Source: Microbacterium natoriense (GTDB lineage Bacteria; Actinomycetota; Actinomycetes; Actinomycetales; Microbacteriaceae). Taken from it: DNA of 64,000 nt. Within the stretch, counting starts at the first letter, position 1. Every line of letters begins with the position of its first letter. Below are positions 1 to 8,852 of the stretch, piece by piece. The stretch covers positions 372,001 to 436,000 of the forward strand of contig NZ_JAUSXV010000001.1 of the NCBI RefSeq assembly GCF_030816295.1, written 5' to 3'. The notes beneath the pieces were generated by a model. It was given only the letters and a program-made list of their open reading frames with translations. It was not told where the DNA came from and ran no database searches. The translations under genes and the position numbers were made by a program.

Positions 1-2
1 TC

Positions 3-515
3 GTCGAGCATCGTCTCGATGACGGCGGCTGGAACTGCGAGGCCGAGGAGGGCCACTCCGTACGCTCGTCGTTCCATTCCACGCTCAACGCGGTGCGAGG
101 CCTGCTCGACTACGAACGCCGCACCGGCGACGCCTCGGTGCGCGACGCCCGGCGCGGCGGCGAGGAGTATCTGCTGCGTCGGCGGCTCATGTTCCGCGAG
201 TCGACCGGGTCTCTCGTCGACGGTTTCGTCACCGAGTTCGTGTATCCGTACCGGCACCGGTACAGCGCCCTCACCGCGCTCGACCACTTCCGTGAAGCGG
301 CGCTGTTCGAGGGCAGCGCCCCGGATGCTCGGCTGGCGGAGGCCGTCGAGGCGGTGCGCGCGGCCCGGCAGCCCGACGGCACCTGGCTGCAGGGCGCTCC
401 GCTTCCAGGGCGCACGTGGTTCGACGTGGATGCCCCGGAGGGCGAGCCGTCCCGCTGGCTCACGCTGATCGGCACGCGCGTGCTCGCCTGGTGGGACGAA
501 TCACGGTCCCGGTGA
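3..515 (+). CDS. C-terminal part of a squalene-cyclase/prenyltransferase-repeat-like protein (5' end outside window)
   Basis: The frame is open from the first bases of the window to a TGA at 513-515, so only the last 170 residues are present. Near the visible N-terminus there is DDGGWNCE and a Ser/His-rich stretch, and later QPDGTW; such G-W/Q-W patterns recur in alpha/alpha-barrel proteins of the squalene cyclase and prenyltransferase family. Aromatic and Arg-rich helices (for example FVYPYRHRY) fit that fold. No signal peptide or membrane segment is visible in the part present. The substrate cannot be inferred. The family assignment rests on short motifs and composition only; it could equally be an uncharacterised protein that shares this fold. 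Confidence 0.55.
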   Translation, partial: VEHRLDDGGWNCEAEEGHSVRSSFHSTLNAVRGLLDYERRTGDASVRDARRGGEEYLLRRRLMFRESTGSLVDGFVTEFVYPYRHRYSALTALDHFREAALFEGSAPDARLAEAVEAVRAARQPDGTWLQGAPLPGRTWFDVDAPEGEPSRWLTLIGTRVLAWWDESRSR

Positions 516-619
516 CGATCCACGGATTGATTCGGCGAGAGCATCCGCTTTTCGTCACCCCGTCCGTGATTCGTCGACTCTCGGATCCATCGCCCCCAAC
601 CGACATGCCGATACTTCTT

Positions 620-653
620 TTGAACGGCTAAAAATAACGTGTACAGTCGAGAC
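620..653 (+). promoter_or_regulatory. fur promoter, apparently giving a leaderless transcript
   Basis: TTGAAC at 620-625 and TACAGT at 642-647 are spaced by 16 bases, and the TACAGT box ends 6 bases before the ATG at 654, so transcription should start at or next to the start codon. No ribosome binding site precedes the ATG. The spacer is an A-rich run (AAAAATAA) that stands out in this GC-rich DNA and is a candidate Fur operator. Mycobacterial furA is known to be leaderless and autoregulated through an AT-rich site, which fits; binding here is inference. Confidence 0.5.
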
Positions 654-1077
654 ATGGACACCGACCTCGACTCCGCGCTTCGCGACGCGGGACTGAGGGC
701 GACCGCAGGCCGGGTCGCCGTTCTCGAGGTCCTCGATTCCATGGCCCACACGGATGCCGAGCGGGTCTACCGCGCGGTGTCGGACGTGCTGCCGACCACG
801 TCGATCCAGTCGGTGCACAACATCCTCGCGGACCTGACGACGGCGGGTCTCATCCGCCGGATCGAACCGGCAGGTTCCGCGGCGCTCTACGAGCGACGCA
901 TCGGAGACAATCACCACCACGTCGTCTGCACCTCCTGCGGGGCGATCGGCGATGTGGACTGCGTCACCGGCGTCGCGCCGTGCCTCACCCCCTCGGACAC
1001 GGGGGGGATTCACCGTCCAGACAGCAGAAGTCACCTTCTGGGGCCTGTGCCCCAGTTGCCAGAACGCCGCACGGTAG
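654..1077 (+). pseudogene. furA: Fur-family metalloregulator upstream of catalase, with an apparent +1 frameshift
   Basis: The first 118 codons encode a Fur protein: winged-helix DNA-binding region (residues about 1-80), then the His-rich metal-binding strand (DNHHHVVC) and a first CxxC (CTSC). After PSDTG the frame runs into a run of seven G (1001-1007) and continues in a non-Fur frame to 1082. Dropping one G restores FTVQTAEVTFWGLCPSCQNA and a stop TAG at 1075-1077, which supplies the second CxxC zinc motif typical of the family. Start at the leaderless ATG 654. The gene lies 71 bp upstream of katA, the usual furA-katA order, where Fur represses catalase. Either a truncated regulator lacking the second zinc motif or a sequencing error in the homopolymer. 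Confidence 0.8.
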
Positions 1078-1148
1078 CGTGACGCCCGCCACCCGCCCTC
1101 CCCAGAAGGGCAGGGGTGTTCGTCGCGCCCGTGCGCAGAAGGAGAATC

Positions 1149-2633
1149 ATGACCGAGCCCACCACCACCCAGACCGGAACACCGGTCGCGAGCGACGCGC
1201 ACTCGCTCACGGTCGGCGCAGACGGCCCCACCGTTCTGCATGACCGATACCTCGTCGAGAAGCTCGCCTCGTTCAACCGCGAGCGCGTGCCGGAGCGCAA
1301 CCCGCACGCCAAGGGCGGCGGCGCGTTCGGCACGTTCACCGTGACCGAAGACGTGTCGGCCTACACCCGCGCCGCGGCGTTCCAGCCGGGTGCCGTGAGC
1401 GAGACGCTGCTGCGCTTCTCGTCGGTCGCCGGCGAGCAGGGTTCCCCCGACACCTGGCGCGATGTGCGCGGCTTCGCGCTGCGCTTCTACACGAGCGAGG
1501 GCAACCTCGACATCGTCGGCAACAACACTCCGACCTTCTTCCTCCGCGACGCGATGAAGTTCCCCGACTTCATCCACTCGCAGAAGCGACTCGGCGACTC
1601 GGGTCTGCGCAACGCCGACATGCAGTGGGACTTCTGGACGCTCTCCCCCGAGACCGCCCACCAGGTCACCTACCTCATGGGCGACCGTGGTCTGCCGGCA
1701 TCCTGGCGTCACATGAACGGCTACGGCTCGCACACCTATCAGTGGGTCAACGCGGCGGGCGAGCGCTTCTGGGTGCAGTACCACTTCCTGTCGAAGCAGG
1801 GCGTGGAGCGGATGGATGCCGCCGAGGCCGAGAAGCTCGCGGGCTCCGATGCCGACTACTACCGCCGCGACCTCTTCGACGCGATCGCGCGGGGCGACAA
1901 CCCGTCGTGGGACGTCTTCGTGCAGGTCATGCCGTACGAGGAGGGCAAGACCTACCGGTTCAACCCGTTCGACCTCACCAAGACGTGGTCGAAGAAGGAC
2001 TACCCGCGAATCAAGGTCGGCACGTTCACGCTCGACCGCAATCCGGAGAACTTCTTCGCCGAGATCGAGCAGGCGGCGTTCTCACCGGGCAACCAGGTTC
2101 CCGGCACGGGCATCTCGCCCGACAAGATGCTGATGGCACGCGTCTTCGCGTACTCCGACGCACAGCGGTACCGCATCGGCGCGAACTACAACCAGCTGCC
2201 GGTCAACCAGCCGCACGCAGCCGAGGTGCGCAACTACATGCACGAGGGCCAGATGCAGTACCGGTTCAACCCGGCCGAGCACCGCGTGTACACGCCGAAC
2301 TCCTTCGGCTCGGCCGGCGGCCCCGTTGCGGATCCGGTCGCCGGTGCAGAGGCGAGCTGGGAGTCCGACGGCGAGCTGATGCGCGCCGCCGCGACGCTGC
2401 GACTCGATGACGACGACTTCGGCCAGGCCGGCACGCTGTACCGCACCGTCTTCGACGACGAGCAGCGCGCCCGCTTCCTGGAGACGCTCACCGGTCAGGG
2501 CCGCAGCATCACGATCGATGCGATCCGCGAGCGTTTCTTCGAGTACTGGACGAACGTGGATCCGGCGCTCGGCGAGTCGCTGCGTCAGACGGTTCCCGCC
2601 GACGACCTCGATCCCGAGCTCGCCGGGGTCTGA
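1149..2633 (+). CDS. katA: Monofunctional haem catalase
   Basis: 494 residues, the length of a small-subunit catalase; it converts hydrogen peroxide to water and oxygen in the cytoplasm. The catalytic His lies in [11 protein letters not shown] (about residue 54), the distal Asn region in [11 protein letters not shown], and the proximal haem Tyr in [14 protein letters not shown]. The ATG at 1149 is preceded by GAAGGAGAATC, a good ribosome binding site; an in-frame ATG at 1116 would add 11 residues but lacks one. The gene follows fur and is probably controlled by it. A strong hairpin follows the stop. No oddities in length or active site. Confidence 0.97.
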   Translation: MTEPTTTQTGTPVASDAHSLTVGADGPTVLHDRYLVEKLASFNRERVPERNPHAKGGGAFGTFTVTEDVSAYTRAAAFQPGAVSETLLRFSSVAGEQGSPDTWRDVRGFALRFYTSEGNLDIVGNNTPTFFLRDAMKFPDFIHSQKRLGDSGLRNADMQWDFWTLSPETAHQVTYLMGDRGLPASWRHMNGYGSHTYQWVNAAGERFWVQYHFLSKQGVERMDAAEAEKLAGSDADYYRRDLFDAIARGDNPSWDVFVQVMPYEEGKTYRFNPFDLTKTWSKKDYPRIKVGTFTLDRNPENFFAEIEQAAFSPGNQVPGTGISPDKMLMARVFAYSDAQRYRIGANYNQLPVNQPHAAEVRNYMHEGQMQYRFNPAEHRVYTPNSFGSAGGPVADPVAGAEASWESDGELMRAAATLRLDDDDFGQAGTLYRTVFDDEQRARFLETLTGQGRSITIDAIRERFFEYWTNVDPALGESLRQTVPADDLDPELAGV

Positions 2634-2669
2634 GCCCCGGCCGTTCCTGCCGCAACCACATCGGGGGAC

Positions 2670-2723
2670 GGCACGCCACATCGGGGGATGTTTCTACGGA
2701 TTCGTCCCCCGATGCGGCGTGCC
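2670..2723. terminator. Bidirectional hairpin terminator between katA and the HxlR gene
   Basis: The arms 2670-2690 and 2703-2723 are near-perfect inverted repeats (GGCACGCC.CATCGGGGGA against TCCCCCGATG.GGCGTGCC), giving a stem of about 20 pairs with a loop near 12 bases. It lies between two convergent genes and can serve both. A partial extra copy of the left arm (ACATCGGGGGACG) precedes it at about 2659-2670. No U-tract is obvious, as is common in actinobacteria. Confidence 0.75.
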
Positions 2724-2774
2724 GGCCCCTTGGGTGCGAACACGTGGCGGCCGGGGAGGACCCGGATCCACGCC

Positions 2775-3212
2775 CTACGGCCGCGCGTCGTACTCGGCCC
2801 GGGCCTCTTCGATCGCCGGGTGATTGGCGAGCGCCCAATCCCCGATCGTACGAGCCATCGGGATGAGCGTTCCGCCGAGTTCGGTCAGCTCGTACTCCAC
2901 GCGCGGCGGAACCTCGGCGTACACCGTGCGGCTGATGAGACCGTCGCGCTCGAGCTGGCGGAGCGTGAGCGTCAGCATCCGCTGAGAGATCCCGGGAATG
3001 TGCTTGAGCAGCTCGCTGAACCGCAGGCGATCGCCGCGCAGCGTCGCGATGAGCAGCAGCGACCACTTGTCGCCCACCCGGTCGAGCACGTCGCGAATGG
3101 CACGGCCGGCGCCGTCATCGACCGAGCACGAGTTCTCGTAGGCGGGGAACCCCGCAGTGTCGCACCCATCGCTGTGCGTCAGTGACATCGATGTGCCTTT
3201 TGCACGCGTCAT
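2775..3212 (-). CDS. HxlR-family winged-helix transcriptional regulator
   Basis: About 145 residues. The HxlR core is clear: DVLDRVGDKWSLLLIATL, then RFSELLKHIPGISQRMLT and the wing ending in VEYELTELG. Two cysteines in the N-terminal arm (CDTAGFPAYENSC) could be redox-active, as in several HxlR regulators that sense disulphide or electrophile stress; that role here is inference. Start chosen at ATG 3212 because GGAG stands seven bases upstream; an alternative ATG at 3188 also has an AAAGG. It is divergent from a DoxX-like gene, with an inverted repeat between them, so it probably represses that gene and itself. Confidence 0.88.
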   Translation of the reverse strand: MTRAKGTSMSLTHSDGCDTAGFPAYENSCSVDDGAGRAIRDVLDRVGDKWSLLLIATLRGDRLRFSELLKHIPGISQRMLTLTLRQLERDGLISRTVYAEVPPRVEYELTELGGTLIPMARTIGDWALANHPAIEEARAEYDARP

Positions 3213-3230
3213 CCGATTGCTCCATTCTTG

Positions 3231-3245
3231 GTTACTGATCGTAAC
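3231..3245. promoter_or_regulatory. Candidate HxlR operator
   Basis: GTTAC, five bases, GTAAC: a perfect inverted repeat in the short divergent intergenic region between the HxlR gene and the DoxX-like gene. It stands 24 bases before the DoxX-like start codon, where a bound regulator would block the promoter. Confidence 0.5.
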
Positions 3246-3268
3246 AAAGAAACAGAACGGAACCTCGG

Positions 3269-3634
3269 ATGCTGATCGCACACTGGATCGTCAACGGACT
3301 GCTCGCCCTCGCCATGCTCGGCGGCGGCGTCATGAAGGTCCTCACCCCGAAGGCCGCCCTCGCCGAGAAGGGCATGGCCTGGACCGAGGACTTCTCGGCC
3401 GGCAGCATCAAGGCCATCGCGACCCTCGAGGTCGTCGGCGCACTCGGCCTTGTCCTCCCCCTGCTCACCGGCATCGCTCCGATCCTCACGCCGCTCGCGG
3501 GCACCGGCCTCGCCATCATCATGGTCGGCGCGACCGTCGTGCACCTGCGCCGCAAGGAGCCCTTCGCTCCCGCCCTCGTGCTGGCCGTGCTGGCCATCGC
3601 GAGCGCCGTGCTCGGTTTCATCGTCGTGCTCTGA
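3269..3634 (+). CDS. DoxX-like small membrane protein
   Basis: 121 residues with four hydrophobic helices (about 2-24, 48-66, 72-92, 100-120). The N-terminal pattern HWIVNGLLALAMLGGGVMK resembles DoxX-like proteins, which are often HxlR-controlled and associated with quinone or thiol redox stress. RBS GGAACC lies eight bases before the ATG. The gene is divergent from the HxlR gene with a candidate operator between. The exact biochemical role is not known. Confidence 0.8.
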   Translation: MLIAHWIVNGLLALAMLGGGVMKVLTPKAALAEKGMAWTEDFSAGSIKAIATLEVVGALGLVLPLLTGIAPILTPLAGTGLAIIMVGATVVHLRRKEPFAPALVLAVLAIASAVLGFIVVL

Positions 3635-3696
3635 GTCGAACTCGACGCAGCGCGGCGGATCTGCGGCAGGAGGCCCGGCGCAGAACCGGAGACCGG

Positions 3697-4518
3697 ATGC
3701 AGGGGCATGATGGATCCGTGGCCGTTCCTCTCGCAGACCTCACCTCCATGCCCGCACCCCAGCAGGTGTACGCCGCCGATGGCACGAGCCTCGCGACGTA
3801 CACGTGGGGCGATCTCGACGCTCCGGTCGTGGTCGCCGTGCACGGCTTCGCTTCGAACGCGCGCGACAACTGGGTCCTCACGGGGTGGGTCCGTGAGCTC
3901 ACCCGCGCGGGCTATCGCGTCCTCGCGCTCGACCAGCGCGGCCACGGCCTCAGTGAGAAGCCGCACGAACCGGGCGCGTACGGCATCCGCACCCTCGTGA
4001 CCGACGTCGAGTCCGTGCTCGACACCTACCTCGTCGACGATGCCCTCTACGTGGGGTACTCCCTCGGCGCACGCGTCGGCTGGGAGGTCGTGCGCGATCT
4101 GCCGCACCGCATCGGCCGTGCAGTGCTCGGCGGCGTGCCCGACGGCATCCCCCTGGCCCGGCTGAACCTCGACCAGGTGCGCGCGTACATCGCCGACGGC
4201 ACGCCGGTCAGCGACCAGACCACGCAGAACTACATCGCCCTCACCGAGCGCGTCCCCGGCAACGACCTGCAGGCGCTCGTCGCGCTGGCCGAGGGCATGC
4301 GGGCCTCGGGAACGATCGATCCTGACCCGGCGGACGCCCCGGCCCGCCCCATCCTGTTCGCGACGGGCTCCAAGGACGCGATCATCGAAGGCTCGAAGGC
4401 GCTGGCATCCGCCGCACCGAACGGCACGTTCTTCGAGATCCCGGATCGCAACCACTTCAACGCCCCGGGATCGCGGGCCTTCAAGGAGGCCGCGCTCGCG
4501 TTCCTCGCCGAGGCCTGA
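3697..4518 (+). CDS. Alpha/beta-fold hydrolase
   Basis: About 273 residues. Visible family marks are the oxyanion-hole strand VVVAVHGFASN, the nucleophile elbow GYSLGA (Ser), LDQRGHGLSEKP before it, an acid on the strand around GSKDAIIE, and the catalytic His in DRNHFNAPGS. This is the pattern of esterases, epoxide or haloalkane hydrolases and C-C bond hydrolases; the substrate cannot be told from sequence. Start at ATG 3697 with GGAG upstream; a GTG at 3718 or ATG at 3748 is possible because the first 15 residues are poorly conserved in type. No signal peptide. It ends in a convergent terminator shared with msrA. Confidence 0.88.
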   Translation: MQGHDGSVAVPLADLTSMPAPQQVYAADGTSLATYTWGDLDAPVVVAVHGFASNARDNWVLTGWVRELTRAGYRVLALDQRGHGLSEKPHEPGAYGIRTLVTDVESVLDTYLVDDALYVGYSLGARVGWEVVRDLPHRIGRAVLGGVPDGIPLARLNLDQVRAYIADGTPVSDQTTQNYIALTERVPGNDLQALVALAEGMRASGTIDPDPADAPARPILFATGSKDAIIEGSKALASAAPNGTFFEIPDRNHFNAPGSRAFKEAALAFLAEA

Positions 4519-4554
4519 TCCACCGGCGCGTGCGCAGAACCTCGCGCACGCTCC

Positions 4555-4621
4555 GAAGGAGATCACGCGTTCAGAAGGAGCCCTCAGCCGAATCGGTCCT
4601 TCCGAACGTGCGATCTCCTTC
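4555..4621. terminator. Hairpin terminator between the hydrolase and msrA
   Basis: GAAGGAGATC.CGCGTTC at 4555-4572 is repeated inverted at 4604-4621 (16 of 18 pairs), with a second nested GAAGGA/TCCTTC pair inside the loop. It lies between two convergent genes. Confidence 0.65.
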
Positions 4622-4669
4622 CGAACGCGGGGGCGGCCCGCGGCGGAATTCCTCCGGCGCCCGCCGAGA

Positions 4670-5206
4670 TCAGACCTCGGCGCGCTTCGGCAGCACCCAT
4701 CCCGCACGCGGGAAGTGGCACGTGTAGCCGTTGGGGTAGCGGATCAGATAGTCCTGGTGCTCGGGCTCGGCCTCCCAGAACGCGCCGGCCGGCTCGATCG
4801 TGGTGACGGCCTCGCCCGGCCACAGCCCGGAGGCGTCGACGTCGGCGATGGTGTCGCGGGCGACGGTCTCCTGCTCGGGAGAGAGCGGGAAGATCGCCGA
4901 ACGATAGCTCGACCCGATGTCGTTGCCCTGACGGTTCAGGGTCGACGGATCGTGGATCTGGAAGAAGAACGCGAGGATGTCGCGGTACGTCGTGACGGCG
5001 GGGTCGAAGACGATCTCGACGGCCTCGGCGTGACCGGGGTGGTTGCGGTAGGTCGCGTGGTCGTTCGATCCGCCCGTGTAGCCGACCCGGGTGTCGAGCA
5101 CACCGGGCTGGCGGCGGATCAGGTCTTCCATGCCCCAGAAGCAGCCTCCGGCGAGGACGGCGGTCTCGGTGCCTGGTGTGCGGGTGATGGTTCCGGTGTC
5201 GGTCAT
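4670..5206 (-). CDS. msrA: Peptide-methionine (S)-S-oxide reductase
   Basis: 178 residues. The catalytic motif GGCFWG is at about residues 20-25, followed by the family signatures [19 protein letters not shown] and [18 protein letters not shown]. The enzyme repairs the S-epimer of methionine sulphoxide in oxidised proteins. The start ATG overlaps the msrB stop by four bases (ATGA), so the two are translated together. No signal peptide, so cytoplasmic. Confidence 0.96.
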   Translation of the reverse strand: MTDTGTITRTPGTETAVLAGGCFWGMEDLIRRQPGVLDTRVGYTGGSNDHATYRNHPGHAEAVEIVFDPAVTTYRDILAFFFQIHDPSTLNRQGNDIGSSYRSAIFPLSPEQETVARDTIADVDASGLWPGEAVTTIEPAGAFWEAEPEHQDYLIRYPNGYTCHFPRAGWVLPKRAEV

Positions 5207-5679
5207 GACTGCTCCTCAGAGATGTCGGAAGTGGTGTTCGTGAACAGGCCGCTGTATCGACCGTAGCCCTCCTCTTCCAGGCGGGATGCCGGGACGAAAC
5301 GGAGAGCGGCGGAGTTCATGCAGTAGCGCAGGCCGCCGTCTTCGACCGGCCCGTCGTCGAAGACGTGCCCGAGGTGGCTGTCTGCGCCGGTGGAGCGCGC
5401 CTCGGTGCGCGTCATCCACAGCGTCCGGTCGGTGCGGGTGGTGACGGCGTCCGCGTCGATCGGCTTCGTGAAGCTCGGCCATCCCGTTCCGCTGTCGAAC
5501 TTGTCGAGGGAGGAGAACAGGGGCTGGCCCGAGACGACGTCGACGTAGATGCCGTCGTCGTGGTTGTCCCAGTAGGCGTTGCGGAACGGCGGCTCGGTGC
5601 CGTCGCGCTGCGTGACCGTGTACTGGGAGTCGGTGAGGGCGGTGACCGACTCGGGCGTCTTGCGGTACTCGTTCGACAT
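5203..5679 (-). CDS. msrB: Peptide-methionine (R)-S-oxide reductase
   Basis: 158 residues. The MsrB pattern is clear: [40 protein letters not shown] and the catalytic Cys in [11 protein letters not shown]. It reduces the R-epimer of methionine sulphoxide and complements MsrA, encoded directly downstream. The segment [11 protein letters not shown], where zinc-containing MsrB proteins have CxxC, has no cysteine, so this is a zinc-free MsrB. An inverted repeat lies just upstream of the start. RBS AAGGAG precedes the ATG. Confidence 0.95.
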   Translation of the reverse strand: MSNEYRKTPESVTALTDSQYTVTQRDGTEPPFRNAYWDNHDDGIYVDVVSGQPLFSSLDKFDSGTGWPSFTKPIDADAVTTRTDRTLWMTRTEARSTGADSHLGHVFDDGPVEDGGLRYCMNSAALRFVPASRLEEEGYGRYSGLFTNTTSDISEEQS

Positions 5680-5692
5680 GATGCTCCTTGTC

Positions 5693-5715
5693 TGACGCAG
5701 CTGGCTGCGGCGTCA
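5693..5715. promoter_or_regulatory. Inverted repeat in the msrBA promoter region
   Basis: TGACGC and GCGTCA are perfect inverted arms separated by 11 bases, located 13-36 bases before the msrB start codon. Next to it (minus strand) is TATGAC, a plausible -10 box. The position suits an operator; the regulator is unknown. Confidence 0.4.
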
Positions 5716-5813
5716 TAGAGAAGAACGGATGCCGGTGCCGTTTTGGTCCCGCGGGACTGGGAGCGCGCTGTGAGTTTCGGCGGGTCGCTGGCGGAAGACC
5801 TCGGCGTGAGACG

Positions 5814-6638
5814 ATGCCGGAGATGGATGCCGCACTCGACGACGAACTCCGTGTGCTCCGTGCACGCGCCTACGGCCCGGCCGCTGACATCGCCGGCGAT
5901 CCTGTCGCAGCCATGCGGCTGCGAGAACTCGAGGATCTCCGCGCGCAGGCGCAGAGCGGGGTGCAGATCGAGACGGCACCGCCTCCCCTCGCTGAGGAGG
6001 CATCGGATGCTGCAGCCGGGGCCGCCATCGCAACGGTTCCCCTCGTCGATGCCCCTCTCGCGCATGGCCCCGTTCTGGTCGAGCAGGAGGGGGAGCATCC
6101 GATCACCGGGTCGCGCTCGTTCCTCCTCCGGCACCGACGAGCCCTCTGGCTCTCCTCAGTCGTCGCTTCCGCAGCGGCCGCGGCGGCCATCACCTATGCA
6201 GCCGTCTCGTTCTCGCCGGTCACGGTGTCGTCGAACGCGCCTCAGATCGCCACTCTGACGCCGAGCCCGCTGAGCGAGATCCCCATCGGATTCTTCGGAC
6301 TGACGGAGGATTCACCTGTCTGGGACTTCCACGGTCTCACCTTCTTCGTCGGCGCGAGCGGACTCAACGGCGCCGTGGGCGACCCCTGCCTCAACGTGTT
6401 CGAAACGGATCAGCTGCCGACAGCCGAGGAGGTCTCCTCGGGCTCATACGGCTACGGCGGCATCTCCTTTTCGGCGTGCCAGGCGGGAGCATTCCCCGCG
6501 ACGATCGAGATGCCGCTCGACGGTCCCGCCGGTGACATCGTTCCGTCAGCACTGCGGACGCAGTTCCCCGAAGGCAAGGCCCTGCAGTTCGTGCTCGACG
6601 GGGATCGCATCGGGGTCTTCTTAGACAGCGGCGGCTGA
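5814..6638 (+). CDS. Hypothetical single-pass membrane protein with exported domain
   Basis: About 274 residues; not recognised as any named family. The first 100 residues are acidic and Ala-rich with a helical segment (LRELEDLRAQAQ), then RHRRALWLSSVVASAAAAAAITYAAV forms one membrane helix after a basic cluster, so the N-terminus should be cytoplasmic and the remaining 150 residues outside. The outer part has two cysteines (DPCLNVF and SFSACQAG) that could pair. Start ATG 5814 has no clear ribosome binding site; ATG 5823 is an alternative. It stands alone between msrB (divergent) and the DUF808 gene. The layout resembles anti-sigma or sensor anchors, but no such motif is visible. Confidence 0.75.
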   Translation: MPEMDAALDDELRVLRARAYGPAADIAGDPVAAMRLRELEDLRAQAQSGVQIETAPPPLAEEASDAAAGAAIATVPLVDAPLAHGPVLVEQEGEHPITGSRSFLLRHRRALWLSSVVASAAAAAAITYAAVSFSPVTVSSNAPQIATLTPSPLSEIPIGFFGLTEDSPVWDFHGLTFFVGASGLNGAVGDPCLNVFETDQLPTAEEVSSGSYGYGGISFSACQAGAFPATIEMPLDGPAGDIVPSALRTQFPEGKALQFVLDGDRIGVFLDSGG

Positions 6639-6695
6639 GCCCGTCACAGGCGTTGGATAGAGTTGCTCCCCGACACACATCACAGGGGGACGCTC

Positions 6696-7604
6696 ATGTC
6701 GGTTGGATTGCTCGCTGTCGTCGACGACATCCTGAGTGCGGCGATGAAAGCCTCGGCCAAGGCCGCAGGCGTCGTGATCGACGACGCCGCGGTGACCCCG
6801 CAGTATGTGCAGGGCATCACCCCCGCCCGCGAACTGCCGGTGGTGGGCAAGATCGCGCTCGGCTCCCTCGCGAACAAGTTCGTCATCATCATCCCGGTGG
6901 CGCTGCTGCTCACGGCGTTCGCGCCATGGGTGCTGCCGTATCTGCTCATCGTCGGCGGCCTCTACCTCTGCTTCGAGGGCGCCGAGAAGGTGCTCGAGTG
7001 GTTCGGGATCCAGCACGGGCACGAAGACGAGAGCGCCCGCGACGAGAAGAAGCTCGTGCTCGGCGCCGTGCGCACCGACCTCATCCTCTCCACCGAGATC
7101 ATGCTCATCTCGCTCGCGAGCCTCGACAAGGGCCTCGACATCTGGATGACCCTCGCGATCCTCGCGGTGATCGCCCTGATCATGACCGGCGTCGTCTACG
7201 GCGCGGTCGCCCTGCTCGTGAAGATCGACGACATCGGCCTCAAGATGGCCACCAGCTCCGACAAGCGGATCAGTCGCAACGGCACCCGCCTCGTGAACGC
7301 GATGCCCGCGGTGTTCCGCTTCATCAGCATCCTCGGAACGGTCGCGATGCTCTGGGTCGGCGGTCACCTGCTTCTCGTGAACCTCGGCGAAGTAGGGGTG
7401 CATTTCGGCGCCGACATCCTGCACGGCATCGAGCACGCGCTCGAGCCGGCCGGTGCGGTCATCGTCTGGATCGGCGACACCCTGTTCTCGGCGATCGCGG
7501 GGCTCATCGCCGGCTTGATCATCGTCGGCATCGTGCTCGGCATCGGACGGATGGTCGGCAAGAAGGTCGAGTTCCACGAGGGCGAGGAGACGCCCGCTCA
7601 CTGA
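6696..7604 (+). CDS. DUF808 family inner-membrane protein
   Basis: 302 residues. The family opening (LLAVVDDILSAAMKASAKAA, then DDAAVTPQYVQGI) and several membrane helices (about 65-95, 135-175, 205-240, 265-295) are clear. Proteins of this family (YedI in E. coli) have no established function. Start ATG 6696 has GGGGGA upstream; an ATG at 6663 lacks one. The 3' end overlaps the convergent oxidoreductase gene by seven bases. Confidence 0.9.
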   Translation: MSVGLLAVVDDILSAAMKASAKAAGVVIDDAAVTPQYVQGITPARELPVVGKIALGSLANKFVIIIPVALLLTAFAPWVLPYLLIVGGLYLCFEGAEKVLEWFGIQHGHEDESARDEKKLVLGAVRTDLILSTEIMLISLASLDKGLDIWMTLAILAVIALIMTGVVYGAVALLVKIDDIGLKMATSSDKRISRNGTRLVNAMPAVFRFISILGTVAMLWVGGHLLLVNLGEVGVHFGADILHGIEHALEPAGAVIVWIGDTLFSAIAGLIAGLIIVGIVLGIGRMVGKKVEFHEGEETPAH

Positions 7605-8581
7605 CGTCGGGCGGCCTCGAGCCAGCGTGTGCTGATCTCCGCGATCAGCGCGGAGTCGACCCACGGCATCTCGGGCGCCTCGACGCGCCCATCGATGAGC
7701 GCGCGGGAGACGGCATCCGCTTCGGCGGCCATGGGCTGCACCGTGGGCACGGTCACGATCTTCTCCTCGCCGTCAGCGCGGAGGATGAGCGAGGAGGGGC
7801 TCTCGGTGCGACTCCCCCATGCGTAGGGCAGGACGATGTCACCTCGCTCGCAGCTGATCACCGCAGCCCCCGGCATCTCGCGGATCACCGCGGTGCGCAG
7901 CTCCACAGCCAGGTCTCCGATCGCCAGATGCGCCGTGGTGTCGGCATCCACACCGTTCACCCATTCGGCCTCGACATCGCCGAACTTCACGCGCTGATCA
8001 CCACGGCCCGTCATCCTGGCCACCTCGACCGCGAGCGATGTCGGGTAGCAGCCGACGTCGAGGATCGCCCCGCCGGCGAGCGTCGGATCGAAGGCACGCC
8101 CGGTCCGAGCCGGATTGTTCCCACCGAACCCGGCAACCACTCCGTGCACCTCGCCGAGTTCGCGGTCGGCGAGGAGCCGACGCAGCAGATCGGCGAAGGG
8201 GCCGAAGCGCTGCTTGAACGCCTCGACGAAGGGCACGCCCGCACGGGCAGCGGCGTCGAGGACCCGTCGCGTGTCGGCGGCCGTCGGTGTGATCGGCTTC
8301 TCGCACAGGACGGCCTTGCCCGCCTCGAGGGCTTCGATCGCGAGAGCGGCGTGGGTGGTGTGCACGGTGCCGATGTACACGGCGTCGACGTCGTCGCGCG
8401 CGATGACGTCGGAATAGTTGCCGGATGCCGCAGCTTCGTGCTGTGCGGCGAAGGCGGCCGCGCGATCGGGGTCGGAGCTGCCGACCGCGTGCAGCACGCC
8501 GAGGCTCGAGCTGCGCAGCCCGGTGACGAAATCGGTGCTGATGACTCCGGGACCGAGCACGGCCCATCGTGTCTTCGTCAT
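7598..8581 (-). CDS. Gfo/Idh/MocA-family NAD(P)-dependent oxidoreductase
   Basis: 327 residues. N-terminal Rossmann fold begins at WAVLGPGVIS; the family hallmark CEKPITPT is at about residues 93-100, followed by EAFKQRF and a C-terminal alpha/beta domain with GGAILDVGCYPTS. Members act on sugars, inositols or related polyols, or on trans-dihydrodiols. RBS GGAGAAG precedes the ATG at 8581. No neighbours suggest the substrate. Confidence 0.92.
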   Translation of the reverse strand: MTKTRWAVLGPGVISTDFVTGLRSSSLGVLHAVGSSDPDRAAAFAAQHEAAASGNYSDVIARDDVDAVYIGTVHTTHAALAIEALEAGKAVLCEKPITPTAADTRRVLDAAARAGVPFVEAFKQRFGPFADLLRRLLADRELGEVHGVVAGFGGNNPARTGRAFDPTLAGGAILDVGCYPTSLAVEVARMTGRGDQRVKFGDVEAEWVNGVDADTTAHLAIGDLAVELRTAVIREMPGAAVISCERGDIVLPYAWGSRTESPSSLILRADGEEKIVTVPTVQPMAAEADAVSRALIDGRVEAPEMPWVDSALIAEISTRWLEAARRQ

Positions 8582-8738
8582 CGTGCTTCTCCTTCGGATG
8601 GTCCGGTCGCTCGCCGGGTCGCTCGGCCTGCGATGTCGGGGCGCTGAAGCACTTGGCTCAAGGAGAGCATAGGCGGGCCATGCGGCTCCCGGATGAGTCA
8701 CCGGGCGAGCGGGCGCGCTGAGCGGGGCTCCGAGCGGG

Positions 8739-8779
8739 GCGGATCGATGCAGGCGGATCGATGCGGGGCGGACCGATGC
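8739..8779. repeat. Three tandem-like copies of a 12-base GC-rich unit
   Basis: GCGGATCGATGC occurs at 8739-8750 and 8753-8764, and with one mismatch (GCGGACCGATGC) at 8768-8779. The array lies in the 270-bp region between the oxidoreductase start and the next gene, which otherwise holds G/C-rich sequence (repeated GAGCGGGG units) and no coding frame I would support. Its role is unknown. Confidence 0.6.
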
Positions 8780-8852
8780 AGGGCCAGCTGAGCGCGGCGC
8801 CGACCGGGGGCCGAGCGCGGCAGGTCCGACGGTGGCCGGTATCCTCGGCTGC

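Noticed and set aside
555..1784. Long minus-strand open frame opposite fur and katA
   Set aside because: Shadow of katA; composition not protein-like and no start signals.
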